DNA from: Clostridia bacterium
GTDB lineage: Bacteria > Bacillota > Clostridia > Christensenellales > Borkfalkiaceae
Length of the DNA: 64,000 bases
Reading direction: 5' to 3'
NCBI GenBank assembly: GCA_017621735.1
Contig: JAGASM010000032.1
Location: 1-64,000 of the forward strand
In this document: piece by piece, positions 52,001 through 59,580 of the stretch
Layout: each line of letters begins with the position of its first letter
How positions within the stretch are numbered: the stretch's first letter is position 1
Position numbers and translations under genes: made by a program
Notes under the pieces: generated by a model
What the model was told of the DNA's origin: nothing
Seen by the model: only the letters and a program-made list of their open reading frames with translations
The model's database searches: none

Positions 52001-52900
52001 TTAATTTAGCAATTTTTTAACTTCTTCTCGGTTGGGCAACGCTTCGGTTGCGCCGTGTTTCGTCGTTGCAAGTGCGCCGCATACGTTTGCAAACGAAAGG
52101 ATCTGCCGCGCGTCCGTAACTCCTCTATCGATTTGCGCAAGCGCGCCCGCATAAAACGCGTCGCCCGCGCCCGTCGTATCCGTTACCTGTACGCAAATGC
52201 TGGGACAAGTCGTCGCAACTCCGTTTTCGTATAAAACCGATCCGTGTTTGCCGAGCGTTACAAAAACCTTTCTTCCCATCGAAAGCCGTTTGAGTTCCGC
52301 TTCCCGCTTTTCTCCAAAAAAGAGCGCCGCTTCGTCTTCACTTAATTTCAAAACGTCCGCACGGGAAAGCCACCCTGTGTAAATTTCCTTCGCCTCTTCC
52401 GCGCTTTGGAAGATGTCTTCGCGGTAGTTAACGTCAAAACTGACCTTCTTTCCGTTTGCCTTTGCAAAGGCATACGCCCATTCGGCAAACGCGCGCCCCT
52501 CTTCTTCGCTCAACATTAAAGATCCGATATGAACGAGATCTGCTTGCAAGATCAACGGCTCGGCGTCGGATGCGGAAAGTGCGTAGTCTGCCGTATGATT
52601 GCGCAAAAAGGAAAAACTACGTTCGCCTTCCTCATTCAACGTAACGAACGCGATCGTCGTATTGCGCGTTTCGTCCCGTTTTACGTGCTCCGAAAGCCCC
52701 TCTTCTTCCGCATACGCTTTCAAAAAATCCCCTACTTCGTCTTGCCCCACACAGCCAAGAAAGGAAACTTCTCCCCCAAGCCGCGCAACGCCGACCGCAA
52801 CGTTAAACGGCGCACCGCCCGCAAAGCATTCAAGTTCCACGTGCCTGCCTCGCTTTGTTCCGATCATATCCGCAAGAATTTCTCCGATACTCAATATCAC
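52001..52900 (-). CDS. Fructokinase (PfkB family)
   Basis: A 299-residue sugar kinase. It has GGAPFNVAVGVARLG (PfkB signature 1, about 28-42) and DTTGAGDAFYAGAL (signature 2, about 240-253). The GAPFNVA form is typical of fructokinases and not ribokinases. It converts fructose released by the GH32 enzymes to fructose-6-phosphate. The start is a GTG at 52900 with GAGGTAA seven bases upstream. First gene of the fructan operon. Confidence 0.9.
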   Translation of the reverse strand: MILSIGEILADMIGTKRGRHVELECFAGGAPFNVAVGVARLGGEVSFLGCVGQDEVGDFLKAYAEEEGLSEHVKRDETRNTTIAFVTLNEEGERSFSFLRNHTADYALSASDAEPLILQADLVHIGSLMLSEEEGRAFAEWAYAFAKANGKKVSFDVNYREDIFQSAEEAKEIYTGWLSRADVLKLSEDEAALFFGEKREAELKRLSMGRKVFVTLGKHGSVLYENGVATTCPSICVQVTDTTGAGDAFYAGALAQIDRGVTDARQILSFANVCGALATTKHGATEALPNREEVKKLLN

Positions 52901-52932
52901 GTTCTTACCTCTTTATTTTTCCGCTCTTTAAG

Positions 52933-52979
52933 TGGAAACGTTTCCAATTTTTTCTAAAAAATATATGGAAACGTTTCCA
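52933..52979 (-). promoter_or_regulatory. Paired operators of the fructan operon
   Basis: Two copies of TGGAAACGTTTCCA (52933-52946 and 52966-52979), centre to centre 33 bp or about three helical turns apart, between the promoter and the fructokinase start. Such spacing suits a LacI-type dimer pair. Confidence 0.85.
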
Positions 52980-52989
52980 TTACAGTTTG

Positions 52990-53018
52990 ATTATATCACT
53001 CTTATCCCTATCTGTCAA
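52990..53018 (-). promoter_or_regulatory. Main promoter of the fructan operon
   Basis: Minus-strand -35 TTGACA (53013-53018), 17-base spacer ending in TGA and -10 TATAAT (52990-52995). The box-to-box design is almost the same as that of the locus A promoter. Confidence 0.85.
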
Positions 53019-53160
53019 CGATTTTTCCCTATGAATATAAAATTTGTAAAATAATTGACATTTTTTCTCGAACGGGTTATGTCTTTCCATTATATAGAGA
53101 ACGTAAATGACTGAAAGCCCGTCGATTTCGCCGTTTTTGCGCCGTCAAACGGCAATAAAC

Positions 53161-53186
53161 TCCCCCTCGACGCTGCCGAGGGGGGA
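53161..53186 (-). terminator. Probable terminator after the EF-G-like gene
   Basis: TCCCCCTCG and CGAGGGGGGA pair strongly just beyond the stop at 53192. The T run on the minus strand is weak (GTTTATT). Confidence 0.55.
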
Positions 53187-53191
53187 TTCGT

Positions 53192-55234
53192 TTACCTATT
53201 CAATCCTTGTAAAACGGTATCGGGTGCTTGTTCATAGCGGAGGAATGCTTCGGAGAATTTTCCCCTTCCTTGTGTCATCGAGCGCAAACTCGTTGCATAC
53301 GTCAAGATTTCCGCCTTCGGGGCTTCCGCCGTGATAATTTGCATATCGTCTTGCGCGTCCATGCCCATAATGCGGCCTCTGCGCTTGTTCAAATCGCCCA
53401 AAACGTCGCCGAGATACTGTTCGGGAACGGCAATTCTCAATTTGGAAATAGGCTCCAAGAGGACGGGGGACGCGTTTTTCAACCCTTCCTTAAACGCAAT
53501 TTCCGCCGCCGACTTAAACGCCGCTTCCGACGAGTCGACGTCGTGATAACTTCCGTCGTACAATACCGCTTTTACGCGAATGACGGGGTATCCCGCAAGT
53601 ACGCCGTGAGGCAAGCACTCGATAATCCCCTTTTCGACCGCAGGAATATACTGTTTGGGAACGGCGCCGCCGACGACCTCTTCTGCAAATTCAAAATCGC
53701 TCTCGCACGGTTCAAAACGCATTTTACAATGCCCGTATTGTCCGTGTCCGCCCGTTTGCTTTTTGTATTTTCCTTCCGCCGTGGAAGATTTGCGGATCGT
53801 TTCTTTGTATGCAATCTTCGGCGTGCGGAGATCGGCATCCGCACCAAATTTGGATTTGAGTTTTTTGCAAATGACGTCGAGGTGAATTTCACCCTGTCCG
53901 CCGATAAGCGTTTCGAGCGTATCGGGATTCTTTTCTACCGAGAAACTCTTATCCTCTTCCGCAAGACGGGAAAGTCCCGCAAACACTTTGTCTTCCGTAC
54001 CCTGCACTTTGGCGTATACCGCCATGTGAAGAACGGGCTTGGGGAATACGATTTCGTCGAATTTTACGGGCGTGTTTTCATCACAAAGGGTGTCGCCCGT
54101 TCCCGTATTTGCAAGTTTAGAAACGGCACCGATATCGCCTGCGACAAGTTCGCTGACAGGCTCTTGCTTTTTCCCTTTGACAAGATAAATGGCGTTAATA
54201 CGCTCTTGCGCGCCCGTATTTGCGTTGAGCACCGTCATGCCCGTGCGCAAAACGCCACGGCAAACGCGGATGTAGTTGAGTTTTCCGACAAACGGGTCAA
54301 CCGCCGTCTTAAATACTTGCGCCGCAAGCGGTTTGTCTTCTTTGCAAGTAACGGCAACAAGTTCATCCTTCAAAAGGTCGACTGCGGGAAGCGCCTTGCG
54401 CTCTGCCGCCTGCGGGACGTATTTGACGATTTCGTTCATGAGGTTTTTTACCCCGCGGTTTAACAGCGCGCTTCCCGCCATGACGGGCATAACCGTCATG
54501 TTGAAAATACCCATGCGAATTCCGTGGATGGTTTCGTCCTGCGTGAGTTTTCCTTCCTCGAAATACTTTTCAAGGAGTACGTCGTCGTTTTCCGCCGCCG
54601 TTTCCATGAGCGCGAACTGCATTTCGTCCACCGCCGCGCGCATATCGTCCGGAATCGGAATTTCTTCCGGCCCGAGGTTGGTAAAGCGATACGCCTTTTC
54701 GGTCAATGCGTTGATCATGCCCACCATCTTGTTCCCTTCCATGATAGGAAGTTGAATGGGAGCGATGGAGCCGTGATACTTTTCGCGGAGCGCCGCAACC
54801 GTACCCGCATAATCGGCGTTTTCTTTATCCATGCCGTTGATGAAGATGATCGTCGGCTTTTTCAAGTGCGTACACTGCGCAATCGCCTTTTCCGCGCCGA
54901 CCGAAACGTTGCCGTTCGCACCCGTTACAACGAGCGCGGCACCGCACGCACGGAGCGCCTGATGAATTTCACCTTCAAAATCGTAAAAACCGGGAACGTC
55001 GATCAGGTTGAGTTTGGTTTCTTTCCAAATAGTATGTGAAACGGAGAGGGAAACGGACATCTTCCGTGCGATTTCTTGCTCGTCAAAGTCGGATACGGTA
55101 TTCCCCTGTTCGATTTTGCCCATACGCTCAATCGATCCGCCGTTAAAAAGCATTGCTTCGCAGAGAGTTGTCTTTCCCTCGCCACTGTGTCCGATAATTG
55201 CTACGTTACGAATATCTTTTGCTGAAATGCCCAT
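53192..55234 (-). CDS. Elongation factor G-like GTPase (FusA2 type)
   Basis: A 680-residue translational GTPase. The P-loop is GHSGEGKTTL (about 14-23), switch II DVPGFYDF and the base motif reads NGMDKE where EF-G has NKMD. Domain IV and V features follow (QTGGHGQYGH, LPHGVLAGYP, RRGRIMGMD). Such EF-G paralogs are widespread in Bacillota, and their role in translation or recovery from stalling is unsettled. The start at 55234 has AAAGGGG nine bases upstream; the ATG at 55267 has none. A promoter lies at about 55267-55294. Confidence 0.88.
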   Translation of the reverse strand: MGISAKDIRNVAIIGHSGEGKTTLCEAMLFNGGSIERMGKIEQGNTVSDFDEQEIARKMSVSLSVSHTIWKETKLNLIDVPGFYDFEGEIHQALRACGAALVVTGANGNVSVGAEKAIAQCTHLKKPTIIFINGMDKENADYAGTVAALREKYHGSIAPIQLPIMEGNKMVGMINALTEKAYRFTNLGPEEIPIPDDMRAAVDEMQFALMETAAENDDVLLEKYFEEGKLTQDETIHGIRMGIFNMTVMPVMAGSALLNRGVKNLMNEIVKYVPQAAERKALPAVDLLKDELVAVTCKEDKPLAAQVFKTAVDPFVGKLNYIRVCRGVLRTGMTVLNANTGAQERINAIYLVKGKKQEPVSELVAGDIGAVSKLANTGTGDTLCDENTPVKFDEIVFPKPVLHMAVYAKVQGTEDKVFAGLSRLAEEDKSFSVEKNPDTLETLIGGQGEIHLDVICKKLKSKFGADADLRTPKIAYKETIRKSSTAEGKYKKQTGGHGQYGHCKMRFEPCESDFEFAEEVVGGAVPKQYIPAVEKGIIECLPHGVLAGYPVIRVKAVLYDGSYHDVDSSEAAFKSAAEIAFKEGLKNASPVLLEPISKLRIAVPEQYLGDVLGDLNKRRGRIMGMDAQDDMQIITAEAPKAEILTYATSLRSMTQGRGKFSEAFLRYEQAPDTVLQGLNR

Positions 55235-55266
55235 AAGATAATTCCCCTTTACATATGATACTTCCA

Positions 55267-55294
55267 TTATATCGTATTTTTGCGAAAAATCAAG
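55267..55294 (-). promoter_or_regulatory. Promoter of the EF-G-like gene
   Basis: Minus-strand TTGATT, 16-base spacer and TATAAT, about 33 bases before the start codon. Confidence 0.65.
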
Positions 55295-55372
55295 AGTGAA
55301 TGGAAAAATAATTTCATATTTTGTGATATTTTTCCAAATTTACCGCAATCCCCTTTGTGCAAAGCGCAAAAA

Positions 55373-55404
55373 AAAATACGAACCAAAACGCGGGCTCGTA
55401 TTTT
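55373..55404 (-). terminator. Outer copy of the mscS terminator
   Basis: AAAATACGA (55373-55381) and TCGTATTTT (55396-55404) pair, with A and T runs. A copy of the hairpin at 55505-55536. Confidence 0.75.
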
Positions 55405-55416
55405 TCCGTTTTACAA

Positions 55417-55495
55417 TTAGCCGTTTTTGACGGTAACGTCCAACTTGTTGTAAGGAATTTCAATCCCTTGCTCGTCAAACGCCTTCTTTACCCCC
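55417..55495 (-). pseudogene. MscS 3' fragment
   Basis: Twenty-five codons plus stop, VKKAFDEQGIEIPYNKLDV and on to KNG, identical in protein sequence to the intact gene's end. There is no start codon. It is a leftover of a duplication. Confidence 0.85.
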
Positions 55496-55504
55496 TTTCA
55501 CAAA

Positions 55505-55536
55505 AAAATACGAACCCAAACGCGGGCTCGTATTTT
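55505..55536 (-). terminator. mscS terminator
   Basis: AAAATACGA (55505-55513) and TCGTATTTT (55528-55536) pair, followed on the minus strand by a T run, just behind the mscS stop at 55547. Confidence 0.8.
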
Positions 55537-55546
55537 CCGTTTACAA

Positions 55547-56365
55547 TTAGCCGTTTTTGACGGTAACGTCCAACTTGTTGTAAGGAATTTCAATCCCTTG
55601 CTCGTCGAACGCCTTCTTTACCCCTTCGACAAGATCGAAGTTGACCGTCCAATAATCCGCACTCTTTACCCATACGCGCGTAACAATATTAATACTGCTC
55701 GCAGCATGCTCGGACACGCGGATAAACGGAGCGGGATCTTTTAAGATGAGTTCGTGCTTTTCACACAAATCACCGATGATCGCCTTTGCCTTATCAAAAT
55801 CGTTTTCGTACGCAATCGAGAAGGTAAGGTCGACGCGACGGAGATCCTTTTCCGAATAGTTGACGATCGTTCCGGAAGAAAGCGCACCGTTCGGAAGATA
55901 AACGACCTTGTTGTCCCCCGTACGAAGACGCGTCGTCGTCATACGAATATCCTCAACCGTTCCCGAATATCCGCACGCTTCGATAAAGTCGTCGATGCGG
56001 AAAGGACGGGTGATGAGAATGAGCGCACCGCCCGCGAAGTTGGAAACTGCGCCGTTTACCGCCAAACCGACGCAAACGCCGAGGGATGCGATGAGCGCGG
56101 TAATTCCGCTCGTGTCGATTCCAAGATAGCCGATGAGGCAGACGACAATCGCCACTTTCAATACGAGTTTGAAAATGTAAAGAAGCGTTTTCGTCAACGT
56201 TTTATCGGCAGGTTTTTTTCCGTTCAAAGCGCGTTTTTCAATTCTGCGCGCAATGAGATTGATGATACGGAACGAAATGAACAACACGAGAAGAGCGATG
56301 ACGATTTTAATCCCCGTGGAAGTCGCCCAATCGACAATCGTGTCTAAAATTGCTTGCCAATCCAT
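55547..56365 (-). CDS. mscS: Small-conductance mechanosensitive channel MscS family
   Basis: A 272-residue channel with three membrane helices. The pore helix TM3 contains the Gly/Ala-rich ALIASLGVCVGLAVNGAVSN (about 88-107), followed by the cytoplasmic beta domain with FRIDDFIE and YLPNG, and a C-terminal alpha/beta domain. It releases solutes on hypo-osmotic shock. An AAGGAG ribosome site and a near-consensus promoter precede it; its 3' end is duplicated downstream. Confidence 0.93.
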   Translation of the reverse strand: MDWQAILDTIVDWATSTGIKIVIALLVLFISFRIINLIARRIEKRALNGKKPADKTLTKTLLYIFKLVLKVAIVVCLIGYLGIDTSGITALIASLGVCVGLAVNGAVSNFAGGALILITRPFRIDDFIEACGYSGTVEDIRMTTTRLRTGDNKVVYLPNGALSSGTIVNYSEKDLRRVDLTFSIAYENDFDKAKAIIGDLCEKHELILKDPAPFIRVSEHAASSINIVTRVWVKSADYWTVNFDLVEGVKKAFDEQGIEIPYNKLDVTVKNG

Positions 56366-56389
56366 TGTATTTCTCCTTGTTTTTTCTTT

Positions 56390-56418
56390 ATTATAGCACT
56401 TGGGACACGGCTTGTCAA
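56390..56418 (-). promoter_or_regulatory. Promoter of mscS
   Basis: Minus-strand -35 TTGACA (56413-56418), 17-base spacer and -10 TATAAT (56390-56395). Confidence 0.8.
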
Positions 56419-56454
56419 ACCGCGCCCCCTTTGAAAAATCAATTTGTCAAAAAT

Positions 56455-57345
56455 TTATTCAATTTCTTTGCGATAGGGAATGGACTGTTGCGCCCCGCGT
56501 CTGGTTACCGTAACAGACGCAGCCTTGTTGGCAAACGCAATCGCTTTTTCAACGCTCTTTCCTTCCGAAAGGGCGGTTACAAATCCGCCCACGAACGTAT
56601 CCCCCGCCGCCGTCGTATCAATGGCGTTCGCGGAAACCGCTTCGACTTCGCCGTATTTTCCGTCGCAAACGTATGCAGCGCCCTTTGACCCCATTGTAAC
56701 GACAATGTTGCGCACGCCGAACGTTCCTAATTTTTTCGCACACTCCCGCGCGCTCTTTTCGTCCGACGGATAAATTCCCGTGTAAAATTCCGCCTCCGTT
56801 TGGTTGGGCATAAAATAATCGCACGCGGAGAGAAGTTCCGCTTGTAACGCTTGCGCAGGCGCGGGATTGAGGACGGTCGTCATTCCCTTTTCCTTCGCGC
56901 GGTTTAAGGCGTACGTTACGACGTCCAAATCCGTTTCCAGTTGTGCGACGAGGTAATCCCCCGCCTCCGCTTGTTCAAGCGCCTTGTCCACTTGTTCTTT
57001 GCTCAAACGCGCGTTTGCCCCCTTTTCGAGAATAATACGGTTGTCCCCGTCCGTTACGACGATCACGGCAATCCCGCTCGAAACGTCGTCGTACTTTGCG
57101 AGGAAATCGCAATTCACGCCGTAACCGCGGAGCGTCGACGCAAGTTCTTCTCCGAATTCTTTTCCGACAGCCCCCACCATGTACGCGCTTGCGCCAAGTT
57201 TTGAAACGGCAACCGCCTGATTTGCGCCCTTTCCTCCCGGGTTACTCATAAAGCCTTCCCCGTGGATGGTCATTCCCTGTTCAGGCACAAAGGGTGCGCG
57301 AATGACCAGATCCATATTCAAACTACCGACAATAAAAACTTTCAT
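56455..57345 (-). CDS. rbsK: Ribokinase (PfkB family), second copy
   Basis: A 296-residue ribokinase closely related to the locus A copy (MKVFIVGSLNMDLVIRAP at the start, NPGGKGANQAVAV at about 36-48, DTTAAGDTFVGGF at about 246-258). The ATG at 57345 has GGGAGAA upstream; an in-frame extension further up lies inside the pncA gene and is rejected. It is 26 bases behind pncA. Next to a nicotinamidase it may deal with ribose from nicotinamide riboside or other nucleosides. Confidence 0.88.
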   Translation of the reverse strand: MKVFIVGSLNMDLVIRAPFVPEQGMTIHGEGFMSNPGGKGANQAVAVSKLGASAYMVGAVGKEFGEELASTLRGYGVNCDFLAKYDDVSSGIAVIVVTDGDNRIILEKGANARLSKEQVDKALEQAEAGDYLVAQLETDLDVVTYALNRAKEKGMTTVLNPAPAQALQAELLSACDYFMPNQTEAEFYTGIYPSDEKSARECAKKLGTFGVRNIVVTMGSKGAAYVCDGKYGEVEAVSANAIDTTAAGDTFVGGFVTALSEGKSVEKAIAFANKAASVTVTRRGAQQSIPYRKEIE

Positions 57346-57371
57346 ATTCTTTCTCCCAATCAGCAAACGTT

Positions 57372-57875
57372 TTATAAAATTTGTATTTGAACCGCACGCA
57401 TTGCGCAAAGTGCGGTGTTGTGCCTTTCTTCCGTAACGCCCGCGCAGCAAGACGCGTCCACTTTCATCGTCGCCTCGGGGTATGCAGACTTCAAAAGAAT
57501 TGCGTTGGAAATCACGCAAATATCCGTACAAAGCCCGCAAAGTTCCACCTCTTCCACGTCCCCGAATGCGCCAAGATATGCGGGAAGATCTATGCTGCCG
57601 AACGCGCCCTTATCGACGACGTGTTGAGCGTAAGGAGCGAGTTCTTTGCAAATTTGCCACCCGTCCGTTCCCTTGACGCAATGCAAAACGGGAAGATTTT
57701 TCCCTTCTTGCGTAGAAAGATATTCTTCCGTATGCGTGTCGCGCGTAAAGACGACGGTACCTTGAAAGGATGCCACCTTACGCACAACGCGGGGAACGAT
57801 TGCCTGCGCCTCGGACGAGCCAAGACTCCCCGAAATAAAATCGTTTTGCATATCGACAACTATTAAAAACCTCAT
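57372..57875 (-). CDS. pncA: Nicotinamidase / isochorismatase-family amidohydrolase
   Basis: A 167-residue protein with the catalytic triad of nicotinamidases: Asp8 (VVDMQNDF), Lys89 (DKGAFGS) and Cys118 (GLCTDICV), plus the metal-site-like Asp and His in TRDTHTEEY (about 45-52). It converts nicotinamide to nicotinic acid in NAD salvage. It lies between a zincin-like gene and rbsK on the same strand. Confidence 0.85.
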   Translation of the reverse strand: MRFLIVVDMQNDFISGSLGSSEAQAIVPRVVRKVASFQGTVVFTRDTHTEEYLSTQEGKNLPVLHCVKGTDGWQICKELAPYAQHVVDKGAFGSIDLPAYLGAFGDVEEVELCGLCTDICVISNAILLKSAYPEATMKVDASCCAGVTEERHNTALCAMRAVQIQIL

Positions 57876-57969
57876 ACATTTTTCCCCATTGCCGCAAATT
57901 TTTCTTCTTCGACTCTTCTATCGCGAATCAATCCGAACGTAGGCACGCGTTTTTACGCTGCTCCGTGAA

Positions 57970-58494
57970 TTACGCATTCCCCTCTATTGCTTGTATGCGA
58001 AGGCGCAACTCCTTTGCCGAAACCTCTTGCCCGTCCTCTTCTTCTATCACGCGCAACAATCCTAAAAAGCCGTCGATTACGCGTTTCTTTCCAAGATACT
58101 TTACCGCAAATACGTCCGCTTGCAATTCCGCCGTAAGAACATTCCCGTTTTCCACCGCCCCCACGCGCCGTTCATCCGAACTCTCGCTCGGACGGTGCAC
58201 GTGCCCGTAAAAACAATGCCCCAACTCATGAAAAAGCACGGAAAGAAAAATCGGCGTAACGCTTCCGCGATAAATCGCGGGAGAAACGCAGACCATCAAC
58301 TGACCGTTTTTCGCAACGTATGCGCCCGCCAAATCGACCGCCTCCTGCTTTTTTTGCAAAAGGTGAACGCCGATATCACACGAAAAAAGCGGAGAGCGTA
58401 CCATTCCGAAAAGCCCGTTTTTGATCGGAGAATTGAGCAAAATAAGAGATATTTCTCCCTTCTCCCCGTAACAATACGTACGGTAACTGTCCAT
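57970..58494 (-). CDS. Small HEXXH zincin of unknown function
   Basis: A 174-residue protein with FHELGHCFYGHV (about 89-100), a zinc-protease motif HELGH, and a second site AELQADVFAVKYLG (about 121-134) with the ExxAD arrangement seen in several cytosolic or phage-type zincins. No signal peptide or membrane helix. It has its own promoter (58518-58546) and a GGAG ribosome site. The partner or target is unknown; it is 94 bases upstream of pncA, so it may be cotranscribed. Confidence 0.6.
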   Translation of the reverse strand: MDSYRTYCYGEKGEISLILLNSPIKNGLFGMVRSPLFSCDIGVHLLQKKQEAVDLAGAYVAKNGQLMVCVSPAIYRGSVTPIFLSVLFHELGHCFYGHVHRPSESSDERRVGAVENGNVLTAELQADVFAVKYLGKKRVIDGFLGLLRVIEEEDGQEVSAKELRLRIQAIEGNA

Positions 58495-58517
58495 ATCGCC
58501 ACTCCGATTTTCTTTTT

Positions 58518-58546
58518 ATTATAGCATACCGTCGACGTTTTAGCAA
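58518..58546 (-). promoter_or_regulatory. Promoter of the zincin gene group
   Basis: Minus-strand -35 TTGCTA (58541-58546), 17-base spacer and -10 TATAAT (58518-58523). Confidence 0.7.
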
Positions 58547-58587
58547 GGGAATCCCCACAAAAACACGCCGCCCCGCTTTAGAAACGG

Positions 58588-58615
58588 TTGATTTTTCATA
58601 GGAACGTGGTATAAT
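58588..58615 (+). promoter_or_regulatory. Promoter of a leaderless gene
   Basis: -35 TTGATT (58588-58593), 16-base spacer and -10 TATAAT (58610-58615). The ATG is at 58622, exactly where transcription would start. Confidence 0.75.
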
Positions 58616-58621
58616 AATACT

Positions 58622-58885
58622 ATGGCAAAAGAGAAAAAAGACGACTGGGACGACGGTCGAACCATCGCCCCTATGACGGGAGAAGAACTCCCGCCCTTAC
58701 AACGCATGGTGTTTTCTAACCGAGAACGCAAGCGCAACTTAAAAAACAACGGAAAAAGCGACGTTACGCGTAAAGAACGCCGCGCCATGACGCGCGCGCT
58801 GTTTGCAGTGATGCTCCCGCGTCTTGGTATTATCCTCCTCTCATTCGCCCTCGTCGGCGGACTTCTCTACCTTTGGCTCTCATAA
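58622..58885 (+). CDS. Small membrane protein, probably leaderless
   Basis: An 87-residue protein with a charged N-terminus (KEKKDDWDDGRTIAPM) and one C-terminal membrane helix (about 63-86), so most of it would be cytoplasmic. I do not recognise it. There is no ribosome site, and the -10 box ends six bases before the ATG, so the mRNA would begin at or next to the start codon. It is divergent from the zincin gene. Confidence 0.65.
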   Translation: MAKEKKDDWDDGRTIAPMTGEELPPLQRMVFSNRERKRNLKNNGKSDVTRKERRAMTRALFAVMLPRLGIILLSFALVGGLLYLWLS

Positions 58886-58904
58886 ACAGCCCTTCTTACA
58901 ATTT

Positions 58905-59030
58905 GGGCGGCGGACTTACCGCCTTTGACTTGCGCAACCAGTCCTTCTTGCAATTTGGAACGGCGGACTTTCCGCCTTTATTCCACTTGGCTCTTTATGC
59001 AGTTTGCCCCTCGTCGGCGGACTTACCGCC
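58905..59030. repeat. Three short hairpin repeats
   Basis: GGCGG-loop-CCGCC hairpins at 58909-58923, 58962-58976 and 59016-59030, embedded in similar phrases (CTTCTTACAATTTGG and CTTCTTGCAATTTGG; GCGGACTTACCGCC twice). CTCGTCGGCGGACTT also occurs in the 3' end of the preceding gene (near 58853), so the region may have grown by local duplication. No ORF is supported, and nothing else is seen up to 59280. Confidence 0.6.
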
Positions 59031-59283
59031 TTTGACTTTCCACTCTTTTTTGCAATCTTGCTATCTTCGCCCCCACTTTTTATCTTTTGTCTTACACCCC
59101 TTGGGGAAAGCGATCTTCTCGACCTTGAAATTATCCAACTTTTTTCCTTAACTTCTATATCTTGCAAAAAACAGAATACCGTCGCAAATCACTTCATTTA
59201 GATAGAAACAAAAACTCTTCCCGTCATTTTTGATACTTCGGCGAAAAAATTTTTAATTTTTTTCAACCACCCCACGGGCACGC

Positions 59284-59312
59284 TTGACAACGTTACGATA
59301 TTTTGTTAGAAT
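59284..59312 (+). promoter_or_regulatory. Promoter of tRNA-Leu
   Basis: -35 TTGACA (59284-59289), 17-base spacer and -10 TAGAAT (59307-59312), about 28 bases before the tRNA. Confidence 0.8.
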
Positions 59313-59340
59313 AAACGCAACGTACAAATAATTTTACCAC

Positions 59341-59427
59341 GCCGCTGTGGTGGAATTGGCAGACGCAAGGGACTTAAAATCCCTCGGAGTAAAATCCGTG
59401 CCGGTTCGATCCCGGCCAGCGGCACCA
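59341..59427 (+). tRNA. tRNA-Leu (anticodon UAA)
   Basis: An 87-base class II tRNA. The acceptor arms GCCGCTG and CAGCGGC pair, the anticodon stem-loop GGGACTTAAAATCCC presents UAA, a long variable arm is present, the T loop is GGTTCGATCC and CCA is encoded. It has its own promoter and terminator. Confidence 0.97.
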
Positions 59428-59465
59428 TATCGAGTGTTCATGCTAATGAACACTCGATATTTTTA
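59427..59465 (+). terminator. Terminator of tRNA-Leu
   Basis: ATATCGAGTGTTCAT (59427-59441) pairs perfectly with ATGAACACTCGATAT (59446-59460) over a GCTA loop and is followed by TTTT. Confidence 0.9.
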
Positions 59466-59533
59466 TATCGGTATTTTTATTTTATCGCCATGCTATTCGA
59501 ATGAAGACGATATTTGAATTATTTTATAAAGAG

Positions 59534-59575
59534 ATACGGAGTAGGGCGGGCGCCCTACTCCGTAAGTTTTTGAAA
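59534..59575 (-). terminator. Probable terminator of the giant surface protein gene
   Basis: ACGGAGTAGGGCG and CGCCCTACTCCGT form a long GC-rich stem just behind the stop at 59581. The T run is weak, so efficiency is uncertain. Confidence 0.55.
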
Positions 59576-59580
59576 AACAA

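Larger units (their letters stand above)
55373..55495 (-). repeat. Tandem repeat of the mscS 3' end, outer copy
   Basis: This segment repeats 55505-55625 with a handful of differences. It covers the terminator and the last 25 codons of mscS, in direct orientation and separated by about nine bases from the inner copy. Confidence 0.9.

Noticed and set aside
53228..54463. A 411-codon plus-strand frame opposite the EF-G-like gene
   Set aside because: Antisense shadow of a conserved GTPase; no ribosome site.
57346..57540. An N-terminal extension of the second ribokinase up to 57540
   Set aside because: The extension lies inside pncA in another frame, has no ribosome site and matches no kinase sequence; the kinase clearly starts at 57345.
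59341..59465. tRNA-Leu 3' end as an integration site
   Set aside because: No copy of the tRNA 3' end is found elsewhere in the window and no integrase gene is present.
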